Below, one piece after another: positions 1-11,840 of a DNA stretch of 64,000 nucleotides. The DNA is from Tilletiaria anomala UBC 951 (lineage: Eukaryota > Basidiomycota > Exobasidiomycetes > Georgefischeriales > Tilletiariaceae): assembly GCF_000711695.1 (NCBI RefSeq), contig NW_013546976.1:1-64000 (forward strand). Direction: 5' to 3'. The position numbers were made by a program, and so were the translations under genes. Position 1 is the first letter of the stretch; every line of letters starts with the position of its first letter. The notes under the pieces are model-generated. The model worked only from the letters and a program-made list of their open reading frames with translations, was not told the origin of the DNA and made no database searches.

Positions 1-49
1 CGTTGACGGCGACGGCAGCCAGGATGACGAATGTGGATTTGAACTGCAT
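1..49 (-). CDS. 5' end of a predicted secreted protein (partial)
   Basis: An ATG on the minus strand at 49-47 opens a frame that runs off the left edge of the window. The 16 visible residues read MQFKSTFVILAAVAVN. This is a short start with one lysine followed by a hydrophobic, alanine/valine-rich core, as in a fungal secretion signal peptide. Nothing more of the protein is visible, so its function is unknown. A chance frame cannot be excluded on 16 residues. Confidence 0.5.
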   Translation of the reverse strand, partial: MQFKSTFVILAAVAVN

Positions 50-1254
50 CTTCGTGTTTTGTGTCTGTGTATGCTTTGGATAAGATGATAGATAAAGGGC
101 AAGTCGGTGGACAGGCGAAAAGGCGCTGGAAAGCTTCTGCCGCAAAGCTAGAAGCTGAGTGTGAGGCAAAGAGTGTAGTCAAAAGAGCGAGTAGGATGCG
201 GCGAGGTATGTTGAGCCAAACGCACGCAGACTGTACAAGGCGATGGCGGGGGGGGGGGGGGAGGGAGGGTGGTGCGAATAAAGATGGAGGTTGGAGATAC
301 AAAGTAAGAAGGTCTGATCAACAGATCAAATTGTGATGAATGGATACGAACGAGGGGGACAGGAGGTTGGAGTGACTACGAGCAGAAGGTGGTGACGGCG
401 TTTTGCTCGCCAGAACTTGTGGTTGGTGGTGGTGGGTGCCACGCTCAACCGTCGATGACCTGGATGGACTGGCGAGGGTACAAGGAGAGCCGCGACAGCC
501 ACTCCAAAGGCATCTCCCGGCAGACCTCATCGCGCTGTGGGCCAGTTCCCATCACAACACTCTAACCGCAAAAAAAAAAGAATATCCCATGCGTGACCAA
601 CATGAGAGGCACAATCACAGTTTGCAACCGTAGTTGGAACGTTGGGAATAGGCACTTCTCGCGGCAGAACAGAACCAGTGTGAGCGCACATCAGCAGCCC
701 TCTTGTGTGGCGGCCGGCGCAGGAGCAGTGTCCGCCCGCAAAGCGACGTTGCATAAAGCGGGGAGAGCGACCCACTGCGCGCCTGTTGAACGACAGCGGT
801 CTAAGCATGCAGAAAACTCGGCTGCTGCCAACTCCCATCTGCCACCCTCCGGCCGGGAGCTGCAGTTGAAGGTTGTAAGCCCGAGGGCTGAGAGAGGCGG
901 GAACGATGACTCTGATCTATTGAGTACTGCACCACTGTTGCAACTCGCAAGTATCACCCTGAGGGCCTGCCTCAGGCCGCCGGAACTGCGATCAAGAGCC
1001 CACTAAAAGCCCAATCAGAGCCATCTGCCCCGTGCCCAGTGTCACCCCCACCCCCCAATATGAAATCTGGGTCGACAGCCGACGCGACTAAAAGAAACAG
1101 CGCAACGCATGTAAGGAAGATAAGGGGCGAAGCCCTATTTGATGGTTGATTTTAAACTCCACTCCTTCCGGCTTTTGGGTTCAGAAGCGCATCATAAGCC
1201 TACGAGAGGAGTCCGAGAACACCGTTCACAAGTCGGACCCAGAGTAAAAAGAGT
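50..1254. other. Intergenic region, no supported gene
   Basis: This stretch lies between the start of the left-edge gene and the 3' end of the PDR transporter, so it should hold the promoter of the former and the downstream region of the latter. It contains a run of 14 G at 248-261 and a short A-run near 571-580. Several short overlapping frames occur, but none has family resemblance, a splice pattern or a good start context. Confidence 0.5.
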
Positions 1255-4200
1255 TCAAGACGAGGACTTTGCAGCCTGCGAACCAGTGTCGGTGGCCTGT
1301 GGGGAAAGTGTGGCCGCACCGAGCTCAGTGTCTGCGAAGCGATCCTGTCCCCTTTCGACTGTGTCCTCGACCGCCTGCTGTGCACCGTTGCCCGGCATTG
1401 TCGTCGCTAGCTTGCTGTTGCGCTGTTTCTTGAAGCTTGCAATCCGGAAGATCCAGAAGAAAAAGAAGAACAGCAGGCAGTTGAAGAAGATGTACGCGCA
1501 AAGGATGCCAATGTCGCGGAAGCGGTAGGCGGCGTTCAGGTTGACGCTGGAAAGGTAGTCTCCGCCCTCGCGGTATTGGCAGTAGGCGCACCCATTTGCC
1601 TCTTGCGTGTAGTAGCCGACACCGATCCGAGGAGCGTTGGGGTTGCTGAGGTTGGCGAGAGGCATCGAAAACCCGCCAAGGTATTGGTCGCACGTCTGAC
1701 CGGCTGGCGGGACGATCGTGCTAAACTCGTAAGGTGCACAACGGATCGGTGTGCCCGCTAGGGTGTTGCCCATGAGCGACTCGATGAGGTAAGTGAAAGG
1801 CGATAGCGGGAACATCCACACGCGCCAGAAGTGCGGCAGAAGCGGCGGAGGTTGGACTACACCGCAGAACACGATCTGTGAAGGGGAAAGGGAGGGGAAA
1901 GTGAGCGCAGTGAAGCCTTGTTATGCGCTGGGGCCCGTCAGGCCAGGAAACATACGACAAAACTGAAGAAGGTTGAAAAGATGATCGCGCCGACCATTGC
2001 GTTGGGGGACAGAGCAGCGATGGCAAGTGCGAACGTGACGAAATATGACTGAAAGATGATCGAGTACATGAACCACTGGAAACATGACCAAGGCTGGGGT
2101 CAGCAGAAGCGCTCCGAGGCTCCAAGCCACGCCTACGGGACTCACCATGTAGGCCTTCGAGTTTTGGAACTGCAAATGGCGAAAAAAGCGCGGGCTAGTC
2201 AGAACATACATTTGGCCAAATGAATTCAAATACTCACCATAATGAAGAACTGCCACGGGCTAAAACCAAGCAATAAAAGGGAGCTCATTTTAGACCGGAC
2301 CTGTCCGTGCAAATACCACACTCAACCACTCACATCCAGAAGAGCGTCTGTGGAAGCAGACCGTTGACACCATGTCAGTCAATCTTTATTTTCAGCAAGG
2401 TATCAGGGAATCAGCTACTCACCCCACCAAGCCAGTTCCAAGGTAGCTCAGTGAGGAGCGCGCTGAGAACCAAGACAGGCCACGAGTAGATCTTCGAAGG
2501 ACGCTCCCGAGCTTCGAAAAGATTCCGCATTTGAAGGAAAACAGGCTGAAGCTGCTGCGACAACGAAGTCTGCCAAAGCGAGTGTGTGAGACAAAGCCTG
2601 TTTCGTTGTTGGCTTCGCGACAAAACGAGCACTCACTGAAAGAACAAGACCAATAAAGACGCCAAAGATCTGGTTCTGCAGCGAGGCAATCGTGCCCTTC
2701 TTTCCCTGTCCGTAGAAAGAGCTTCCGACGAAGACGCCGCTAACTATGTTCAGCCCCAGCTTGGCCCAGATATAGACTGGGTTACGCCAGTAAAACATAA
2801 TTGTGCGTTTCTCCACAGCCCACAGCTGAGTGAAGAAACCAGTCGCAAATTCCTTGGCGGCAAGGTCCGCGTCTTTTGCATCAAACTGAGGGTCGTCGCG
2901 TCTGGCGAAGATCTTGGCAAGATCAGACTGCATCTGCATGTACAGCTCGCTTTCCTTGTACATGGCACTCCAGTTCTTGTCTGTGCTAGCGGCAGCACCC
3001 GCTCCGATGCATTCAAGAATGTACTCGGCAGGGTTGTCATCGCCACAGAGTCGACCTGAGCGAGGTTCAAAGTATTCGAGTAGCTTGCCGCATTGCTGCT
3101 TCGAGTTGTGAATGTCGCCAGCGAACACGACCTCGCCGCCCTTCTTCAGAAGAATTAGTCTGTCGAATTGGGAGAAGAGTTCACCTGGGAGCATCAAGGA
3201 AGTATCAGTGCAACGCCGTTGTGGCGAGAGAAGAACATTGCAACCCACCAGAAGGTTGATGAATTGTGCAAAGAATCGACTGGCCAGCGTTTGCAAGTCG
3301 CTTCAGGAAGCGAACAATACTCCACGCGGCCAAGGAGTCCATACCACTCGTTGGCTCGTCCAGGAAGAGGAGAAGCTTTGGCTTGGCCGCCAATTCGACA
3401 CCGATGGTAAGACGCTTCCTCTGCTCGACCGAGAGACCTTGACTGACTTCTCCAACAAGGGCATCAGCCCAATCTTGCATGTCCAGCATTTCCAGCACTT
3501 CATCAACGTATGCGAGCTTCTCGGCCTTGGTCCCAGTTGGCTGACGCAGGAGCGCACTGAATTCGAGGGCCTCACGGACCGTCGTGGTTGGCAAATGGTT
3601 GTCCTGTTGCTGACAGTAGCCGGTCTGCGCCTGGAAGCTTGCCAGGAGTGGCCGCCCATTGACGAGGAAGTCTCCCTGCACAACGCCGACATCGACTCGT
3701 TGAGCGAGGACATTAAGCAACGTGCTAGGGATCGTAAAATTCAAACAGGCATCAGTTTGTCCATGGTGAAGCATGCGTCTGCAGACGCAACGCGGCACTT
3801 ACGTTTTTCCTGCACCAGATGCGCCCATCAATGCGGTCATCTTTCCAGGTTGAACATATCCGCTAACATCATTAAGCAGTCTGCGCACCTCACCACCCTT
3901 GATTGTAACATCGTAGTTGATGTGATCCCAGGCAAAAATGTCTGTCGAGGTCGGAGGCTCTTTAGCATCCGTGTGCAGTCTGTCTGCAACGTCACCGTGT
4001 TCGCCTTCCTTGAGGGCATTGCGTGCCGCCGCTTGTTCGAGCTCGTTCTGGTCCTGGATCTTCTTGGCACCGCGCTTGAAGACCATGACACCACCTGAAG
4101 CACTGGGGTCCATCTGGAACTCGTTGGCCACGGCATAGAATATGACAAATGCAATCCAGAAACCGATGAGAATGCCTACATTGCGGCGGGAATTACTCCA

Positions 4201-7177
4201 GTAGTCTGTTCGCAAAAGTAGGTCATTAAACGCACATGGCGGATGCTGTAGTGAGATAACTCACAACCGTAGCTCTGCGCAATGTAAGCATTACCATCAA
4301 TTAATTCCTGGCCTGGAACAGCGCCAATAGTTGGACACGCCTTATTTTCGATGGGCACGTTTGCGTACTGAAGAATGAGTGGAGAGTGTCAGCGTCGGCA
4401 TACTCTAAACTCATCATGGAGGCGCAACGAGTCGCTCACGGTTGGACCATAAGGAATGTATAGAGCGCAAGGAACGCGAAGGCGGCGGAACTCGTTTGCC
4501 ATCAAGATCTCGAAGCCAAAAGCGATGGGGTTACAGTAGCTCAGCCAGCGCCACCAAACCATTGAGGGTCTGCAGATGAAAAAAAGGTTCAGTATTCACG
4601 GTGTGCTCGCCCCGTTGATTGTGCAAAGGCTCACCTTGGAATGATGTAGCCAGCGTAGAGTGCTGTCAAAAGCAAGGAGAAAGTCAGCAAGTTGCGCTCC
4701 CATCTTGCTTTCATGTCGCGAAAAACATACAGAAGTCAATGATCGCAAGTCCACCAAGCAAGACAGCATTTGCTTCCGAACGGAAGGAGGCCGCCAAGAA
4801 CCGGAAAAAGGCGACCATCGTGTAGGTGAGCAGGGCAGTGGTAGCAAGGAGGATGAAAAATTGATCGGCAGTCCGGGCCAAGCCTGTCATGAAGTAAAGA
4901 AGCACGTCAAATACTATGATGGAGATCAAACGAACCGGGATGTCGAGCAGGGTGTTGGCGAGTGCGTCGGCGGATGGGTGAACCATGGCAAACTTCTTGT
5001 GGCGGATCACGATCGGGCGCTGCATGTAGCCATTTCCGACTTCGGCTTGCGCCATGAACGAATTGTACAGCAGCAAGAAGAAAAGCTGGAGTTAAGGAAG
5101 AAAGCGCCAGCAACAGAGCATCAGCAATTCTTGGTGGCCTAAATCAACAAGAATTCAATCCAGCTCTTTACCCTCCTCGGAGCAAAAGAGGAAAGCACAC
5201 TCACAACACCACCGCGAGAGAAGAAGCCACTCGTGTCGCCTGGAAGATTTAAAAAGACAGAACCATTAATGATACCTTGGATGGCAGTAGCGGCGACAAG
5301 GACGATTTGAGTGGCCATGTCGCCGGCGACGATCTGGGCTCTGCGCTGGATACACAGTCGAATCTCCTGACTCCAGCTGAGCAAGAAGGGCGAGCTCTTG
5401 CGCTTGCCCTTGGCCTTCTGCAATCGAGCGTTGGCAAGGTAATCGGCAGCCTCCTCGGTGCTGATACCTTTCATGCGCTTGATCTCGTTGTCGACTCCCT
5501 CCATGGACGCGCGGCCAGCCTCGCTCGAGCACCAGTAAGCCTCCATCTCCTCAGCAGTGAGCGGGACCTTGCCCTTGTAGCCGTTGCGGACGATGCGTGC
5601 ATGTGGGTCGGTGACGCTGACGAGAAAATCGCTGCTGGTCTGGTGCTCGTGCGGAACGTAGCCCATCTCTACAAAGTACTCGACAGCCTTGTCGACAGGG
5701 CCAAAGTAGACTGTCCTGCCGGCGTAGAGGACAACGACCTTGTCAAATAAGCGATAGATGGGCTCGCCTGCCTGGTAGATCGAAGCGATTGTCGTCGTGC
5801 GCGTCGTGTTTGCCAGGATTCGCAGCGACTGGATGAACTCCACCGCTGTACTACTGTCCAGGCCACGCGACGAGTTGTCAAAAATCTGGATTCTGGCGCG
5901 TGTAGCGAGCAGCTCCGCGATCGAAACGCGCTTCTTCTCTCCGCCCGAAACACCACGGATCAGCTCGTTGCCCACCGGCGTCTTGTACGTATGCTTCAAG
6001 CCGAGCGTCGTCGCGATCACCTCGCGCATCGTGGCAACGTAGTTGGTGCGCGTGTTGCGATTGGCGCCAAAGCCCGGACGCACGGCCGCTTGTGGTGCAC
6101 GCGTTCCGATCGCAAAGTTGAGCGTGCGGCCCACGCTGAGCGAGGCGAAATGAACATCGTCTTCAGCGGCCTGTCGCACCAAAGGTGAGTGAGCCAGGTC
6201 AGCGGGGTTGAATAAAAATCCCGAAGCGGGCCATTTGCACTCACATAGACGAGCTCACCACGTAGAGGCCCTTCCACAACTTTGTGATCGAGACCTTCGT
6301 AAAGGACATCACCCTCGACCGATCGGTATCCGTCGCGGTAGCTTGCGAGCATCTTGAGGAAGGTCGTGCATCCGGAACCGGGGCGCCCTAGAACAAGCAG
6401 CATCTCTCCGGCACGCACATTGCCATTGAAGTTATGCAAGATTTCCTTGACAGGCGGATTGAGCGCCTGCAGCATGATCTTGAAGTTCAAGGGCGACATG
6501 AGCACAGAGCCGACGGTGCTGCCAAGTGTAGCGCTGGCTCCGACACCGGTGACAGTGAGGTTCTTCCACGCCACGCCCATGTCACGCGGGATGTTCTGCT
6601 GCGCACGCTTGCTGTCCGCCTCGCCCGTGCTGTCGACCTCCATCGCGTTCTTGAGGAACGCTTCGAGGTCGAAGTTGCCGTGCGCGTCAAGGGGCATGTG
6701 GGGGTCATCCTGCTGCTTTTCGGCATCGGAAGCTTTGCTCTGTTGGCGACTAAGACGAGATTGCTGAGTCAATGTCCTGACAACCTCGGCCATGCCTGCA
6801 TGATCGCCGGAGCGAATGAGCATCTGGCGGCCCGAGAGCGTTTTAGTGAGCGCCGGCATGCCGGGGCACTGCTCAATGATGTGACTCGCTTGACGATGGG
6901 AAAGACCAGGCGCATTGGCCGGCGCTTTTGCTTGCGGTTGAGCGTGTGGGTGTGACAGAGCGGAAGCGATATCTTTGGCGCTGGCACGCTTATGCTTTGT
7001 CAGCCGGTTTTGAGGATCCTCTGCAACGGTCACTGTTTCGTCAGCGTCTGTAGTGAGCGCCATGTCGACTTCAGGCGCGTCGTCCGCCGCCGACGAATTG
7101 ATAGGAGAGGCCACCAAGGTGGCCCTAGCATCCGTCTCGGCGCCTTTGACGGCAGACGCGTACGGTTCTGCAGCCAT
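1255..7177 (-). CDS. PDR-type (ABCG full-length) multidrug ABC transporter
   Basis: This is a plasma-membrane drug or lipid exporter of the fungal pleiotropic drug resistance family, with the order NBD-TMD-NBD-TMD. I place 15 exons at 7177-6245, 6170-5205, 5085-4731, 4662-4635, 4569-4440, 4367-4265, 4205-3803, 3724-3249, 3184-2637, 2554-2423, 2347-2334, 2259-2238, 2169-2146, 2075-1956 and 1875-1255. They join in phase to 1624 residues, close to the usual 1500 or so plus a long N-terminus. NBD1 has the PDR-specific degenerate Walker A (GRPGSGCT, near residue 263), signature VSGGEKKR and Walker [17 protein letters not shown]2 has a normal Walker A (GASGAGKT) and the altered signature LSVEQRKR. 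Both degeneracies are standard in this family. The C-terminus ends in a membrane segment and a Ser/Thr-rich tail. The 3' half is cut into very small exons. The acceptor of exon 10 is uncertain by 3 nt. Substrate cannot be told from sequence. Confidence 0.93.
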
Positions 7178-7868
7178 GGTTGTTCCCTCCGTGGGGAGGA
7201 AGGGGATTAACGCGGTTCCGAAGGCTCGAACGCGACCCTGTGATGATGAGCTTGAACAAACAGAAGGCGTGTTGGCAGTCCAGCTCGATGCAGATTTTTG
7301 CAGTTCAAGCACTCAGGAAGCCGTAAAAATGGAGCAGAGGGACCAATTGCAGGCAGGGCAAAGCAGATAGCCAGCAACGGCCGCGCGTATGGCTGAAGCA
7401 GGGAAAACAGCGGCGACTGAGTAGGTGAAATGGCTAGCCTATGATCGACACCCGGCCCTGCTCATATAAGGGAGGGACAAGGAAACGTAGGGGCCACCGC
7501 AGAGCGGGTACCAAGTGTATGTAGCGTAAAGCGACCACCACCTGATCAAGGAGACGTAGTCGCGAAGACCCGGCGGACATATTTATGCTCCCCGTTTGAC
7601 AGCATCCACGTTCCGCTGCAAACTGAAACCAAACTTGATTAATGTTCCCGAGGATTGACGTGAGAGATGTCGCAGAATTGGCTTGGCAACTGGCTCGCGC
7701 CCGTACATTTCACTTTAGTTTATACTCACGTCTTCATGTGTAATACAACTCGCGGGAACTCACATCCGGCGTGCTGCATCCTCCCACACGGCCGGCGGTC
7801 TGCTGTGAATGAGTGGAATAGTTTGGAACAGAGGATGTTCAATATGTAGTAACAAGCGATTGACGTTT

Positions 7869-7869
7869 G

Positions 7870-7893
<24 letters not shown>
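7869..7893. repeat. (TA)n microsatellite
   Basis: An uninterrupted run of about 12 TA units is followed by a looser stretch of TATG units. It lies about 700 bp upstream of the PDR transporter start, inside its likely promoter region. Confidence 0.85.
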
Positions 7894-7900
<7 letters not shown>

Positions 7901-8018
7901 ATGTATACGTGCATGGATCCATGAACAGATCCACCCCTCCAGTGTCGCCGCGTCCCTGTGGCTTTTACATTTCCCTCTGGTGCCAATACTTTCGTGTGGG
8001 CAAAGTCGAGTTTCAAGT

Positions 8019-8026
8019 TCCGCGGA
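8019..8026. promoter_or_regulatory. PDRE-like palindrome TCCGCGGA
   Basis: The octamer is identical to the yeast pleiotropic drug response element bound by the Zn2Cys6 factors Pdr1/Pdr3. It lies 842 bp upstream of the PDR-type transporter start. The position is suggestive, but a single 8-mer can occur by chance, and basidiomycetes may not have a Pdr1 orthologue. Confidence 0.25.
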
Positions 8027-9151
8027 TCTGCTTCGCAGACGACGCACCGCAATTTTCAGTGGCGCTGGACGAAAATGAAAGTACAAATTAGACGTGTTGC
8101 CATATCGGGCTTTGAGGAGAGTTGTCGACCTGTGGCAAATTCCCCACTTTCTGGAGAATCCTTCAGAATACTATGTTTAAGTTGCCCCTTTGCAACTGCT
8201 GCATTCCACCGGGAACTCTCCATTTTTATTGCATGCCTCTCCCGATGTTTCGATTCCTACGACTCTGGAGAACGCACTCGCAGAATTCAATTCCAGCAGG
8301 CTTGCGTGTTTAAACGCTTGCTATTGGCTAATCCTCCGCACACAAAGCGAGCGAATTCAACTCCACCGATCCAGTGTCGATGCGTTACTGCGACGATGAG
8401 TCTGCAACTACAGCTGGCTGACATGGCGATGAGGCGAGGCAATACGTTTGCGCCACTGCTGCAGTCTGCAGAGACAGCTCCGCAGGCCGCCTGACGTACT
8501 ACTCGGTGCTTATATGAAGTCGTTGAGGCCTGTCCCGGTCAGTCTAGGCGAAGTGCGCGCTTGGCGCCAGGCAGACATAAGGATGAACCATGAACCGATA
8601 TATCTATTAGCAATGAAAACAATGAGGTGATGTGGGTTGCACCTGCAGGTTGACATGGATGCGTATAGCGTATTCCGGGTGCACAGACCGGCCTGCTTCA
8701 TTAGGCGTCGGCTGAGCCTGGGTATTACCTGCGTGATTCCAACTGGTGAATGCCATCTCTAAGTCAAAGAACCACAAGCGTGGGCCATAGTCTGTCGTGG
8801 TATATAGTGCGGTGCGCTGCCGTTGGCGTTGGACACGCGCCCATTCCGCACGCCTCTTCGATAGGTCGGGAACGAGGAGTTTCAACCTGCGGTCCGCGAC
8901 TGCGACCTGAGAGGTTCGAAGATCGAGGTGGCAGTGAGCAGTGAGACAAGGCCAGAGAGGCCATTTCATTCGCAGCGATAAAGACTTTCCCTCAAGAAGG
9001 CACCCTCCCTTTCTCTCAGGAGGCATGGGTTGCGGTCTTTTCTCCATTTTCTACTTCTGGTACATACTCGCACACAAGAATGTACAGCGCCAACAGAACG
9101 CCAATCTCACAAGGCTAGCCAGTCGCGTTGAACATTCATTTATGGGTTCTT

Positions 9152-11228
9152 TCACAGAGCGACATTGAATTCTGCGTCCGTCTTGGCCTTCACATCCTCT
9201 AGCGTCGCATCACTCATCTGGAAGCAGCCGAGATAGAGTATTGGGCGCAGTTCCTGGTCAGTGGCGTCGAAACTTCTGCGCAAGGATAGGTGTACTTTGA
9301 CATACCAGCTCAATCAGCGTGAGACCACCATTCTTGCGGTCGACGTCAAAAACCGCGAGCTCGGTGATGATGCGGCTGACACAGCGTGCGCCAGTGAGAG
9401 GAAGCTTGCAATCTTGAACAATCTTGGGCTTGCCATTCTGTTCACGTGCCAAAAGGAGAGAGTGCCAAAATGAACTCGGCTTGTTATTATTCGCTCCAAC
9501 TTGCCAATAAATGGGGAAGATCGCGTACCTTGTCTGTGTGGTCGGTTAGGACGACGACTTTCGTGTGGTCGGGACTGGAAACAAGGTCCATTGCACCTCC
9601 CATTCCCTTAACGAGCCGAGATGGAATCATGAAGCTTATTTTTCCAGTGGAATACGGATCAGAAAGGTCAGAAAGGACAAAATATCGGCTCCGGCGGCGG
9701 AAAGCAATCAGGGAGGATGCTCACTTCGCAAGGTTTCCGAATGCGTCGACCTCCAGCGCACCGAGCATGGTCACGTCCACATGCCCCCCCCTGATCATTC
9801 CGAAGCTCTCCGAGCTCTCAAATGTTGCAGCACCAGGGAGGAGAGTGACCGTTTCCTTTCCAGCATTGACGATATCCGCGTCCAGAGTCTCTTTCGTTGG
9901 GTAAGGACCCATGCCGAGGATACCATTTTCGGAATGAAGGACAATGTCGACACCATCCGGCACGAACGAGGGCACGAGCGTTGGCATACCCACGCCGAGA
10001 TTAACGTAATCACCATTGTTGAGCTCTTTCGCTGCACGGCGCGCAATCAGCTCGCGTCTGTGGCGAGCGATGTCTTTGGTGCTGTCGCCTCCACTGCTGG
10101 AAGCAGTAGGCTCCCCTTGCTTCTCTGCGAGAGTGACAACTTCGATCTGCTTCTCGTGAGCTGCTTTGACAATGCGGTCGACAAAGATTGATGGTAGGTG
10201 AATATGGTTAGGATCAAGGGTCCCGGTAGGTACGATCTCCTCCGCCTGAACGAAAGAAGTTCTGTGAGCTTGCGATGTCGCACGCTCGGCAAGCACAACT
10301 CACTTCGATGATAGTCAATTTGGCGTTCTTGGCGAATGCTGGGCCAAAGTTTCCAGCAGCATATCTGTAAATGCCGAGCAGGTGAGCTAACCCCACCTTC
10401 CGATTTTCGCTGTCGCTGGCCGCTCTCACCTGAAAACACAGTTTCCCATTTCATCGGCTTTCCACGCGTGCACAATGGCAACGTCAGCAAAGATGGACTC
10501 CTCGAGAATGTACCCTCTGCCGTTGAATTCCCGGACCTCTTTGGGTTTGCTCATCTCGATGATTTTCGGCTTGGCCGTCTCGTCCGTGTTCTTCTCGTAA
10601 CGCACTGGCAACTCGCCAGTCTGGACTGCTGTTCCGTAGCCAGTCGGCGTGTAGAACGCTGGAATTCCGAATGCGCCGGCACGGCACTTTTCGACAAGAC
10701 TGCCTTGTGGTGTTAGTTGCAGAGATACCTGACCGCTGAGGAATTGCTGTTCAAAGTACTTGTTAGACCCAATGAATGAGGAAACCATCTTAGACACCTG
10801 CCGCGTGTGTAAGAGCTTTCCTATGGGTATCGTAGAGGGTTAATTACTGTCAGTAACCAGCTGCTCGAAATCAGAATATCATTGTCTGCCACTTGGGTTT
10901 ACGCACCCAAGCCTCTCTCGCCTACGCCTGCATTGTTGCTGACGCAAGTCAAATTTTGAATATCCCGATTTCGTGAAATGGCTGCAATGAGCGTGTCCGG
11001 CGTACCGCAGAGCCCGAAGCCGCTGCTGAGGACCACCGAGCCGGCCTTAATATCCTTAACCGCCTCGTCCGCGCTGTCCCAGACTTTCGACACCTTGAGC
11101 CTCGGTACGGATGTGCTGAGAAGCCGGAACGAGAGCGGTTGCAGTGCGAGCGGAAACAGGGAGGCCGAGCAGCCGGAGCACGACCGCATGGAAGACCGCA
11201 GTGCCTGTGCTGTGTTGCGAGAAAACAT
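9152..11228 (-). CDS. Succinyl-CoA:3-oxoacid CoA-transferase, mitochondrial (SCOT)
   Basis: The enzyme moves CoA from succinyl-CoA to acetoacetate or a related 3-oxoacid in the mitochondrial matrix. Seven exons (11228-10907, 10820-10430, 10364-10304, 10245-9725, 9634-9529, 9437-9306, 9217-9152) join in phase to 532 residues, against about 520 in the family. The first 45 or so residues are rich in Ser, Arg and Leu with no acid, as in a mitochondrial presequence. The A half shows [17 protein letters not shown] and LTPQGSL. The B half shows [11 protein letters not shown] and the catalytic glutamate in SENGILG (about Glu364), followed by [11 protein letters not shown]. The ATG at 11228 is the first in frame before the targeting sequence. 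The acceptor of the last exon was chosen because it restores the family C-terminus; another AG lies 36 nt further upstream. Confidence 0.93.
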
Positions 11229-11840
11229 TCTGGCGGCCTGGTCAAGTATCGGGATCAACAACGCTTGCTGCGGGGGAACAGCCAACCTTGACGAAGAGGA
11301 TGATCAACCGAGACGTTTCTTGAGGAATGCGAGCTCCCAAAACGCCTTTCTTTATAAAAGCGGCCAACACGAAATGCCAGTCCCAAACTGAAAGCGCTGG
11401 GACGTAGCGGGTTGCCTTAATATAGTTCAAATCGGAGCGGGATGAGGATTCGGAGGTCAGATTCGGTCACCATGGGGGTAACTCGGCCGAGAATGAAAAA
11501 AACGGCAATAGCGGCAACGCATTCTAGGTTACGGCTTTCATGGAGACTTCGGTTTTCTATGACGCACTCTGATACTGAGTCTGCCTGGCTGGAAAAGAGC
11601 CGCGGGGAGGGGGGGCCGGGTGAAGGCCTAGGCGAGCACCCAATTTAAGACACGTCAACGCGTGTCACGTGACGCAATTGACAACCTGTTCACTCCTCAC
11701 ACAGTTTTGCGATCCAGGGCATGAGGTGAACTTTCCTTTGGACCACAAAGGATGTCTGTTGCTTTCGAGCCTTCAGATGCATATATCCTTGGAGCTGTAT
11801 TCCGTGCCTCTCTGCCCATCTTCCTTCTAAGGCCATCAAG
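11229..11840. other. Divergent promoter region
   Basis: This 612-bp stretch separates the divergent starts of the CoA-transferase gene and the coiled-coil gene and should carry both promoters. A CACGTG E-box lies at 11666-11671. A G-run at about 11609-11617 is the only other notable feature. Confidence 0.5.
11666..11671. promoter_or_regulatory. CACGTG E-box
   Basis: This is a perfect CACGTG within TCACGTGA in the intergenic space between two divergent genes. bHLH proteins with His, Glu and Arg at the base-contacting positions bind this hexamer, and one such protein is encoded at 47102-49672. Any regulatory link between them is conjecture. Confidence 0.25.

Larger units (their letters stand above)
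7178..9151. other. Intergenic region upstream of the PDR transporter
   Basis: About 2 kb separate the 3' end of the CoA-transferase gene from the start of the PDR transporter, so most of it is probably the transporter promoter. It holds a TA microsatellite near 7869-7893 and a palindromic TCCGCGGA at 8019-8026. Open frames of 178 and 146 codons occur but have no family resemblance. Confidence 0.45.

Noticed and set aside
593-1006. 137-codon plus-strand frame and overlapping minus-strand frames near the left edge
   Set aside because: Frames of similar length overlap on both strands, and none shows a domain or splice pattern.
7958-8494. 178-codon plus-strand frame upstream of the PDR transporter
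   Set aside because: It begins at a non-ATG codon, has no recognisable motif and a composition like random sequence, and lies in the likely promoter region.
8607-9047. 146-codon minus-strand frame with an ATG
   Set aside because: There is no family resemblance, no introns in a genome where most genes have them, and an odd Arg/Trp/His-rich composition. It is kept only as a remote possibility.
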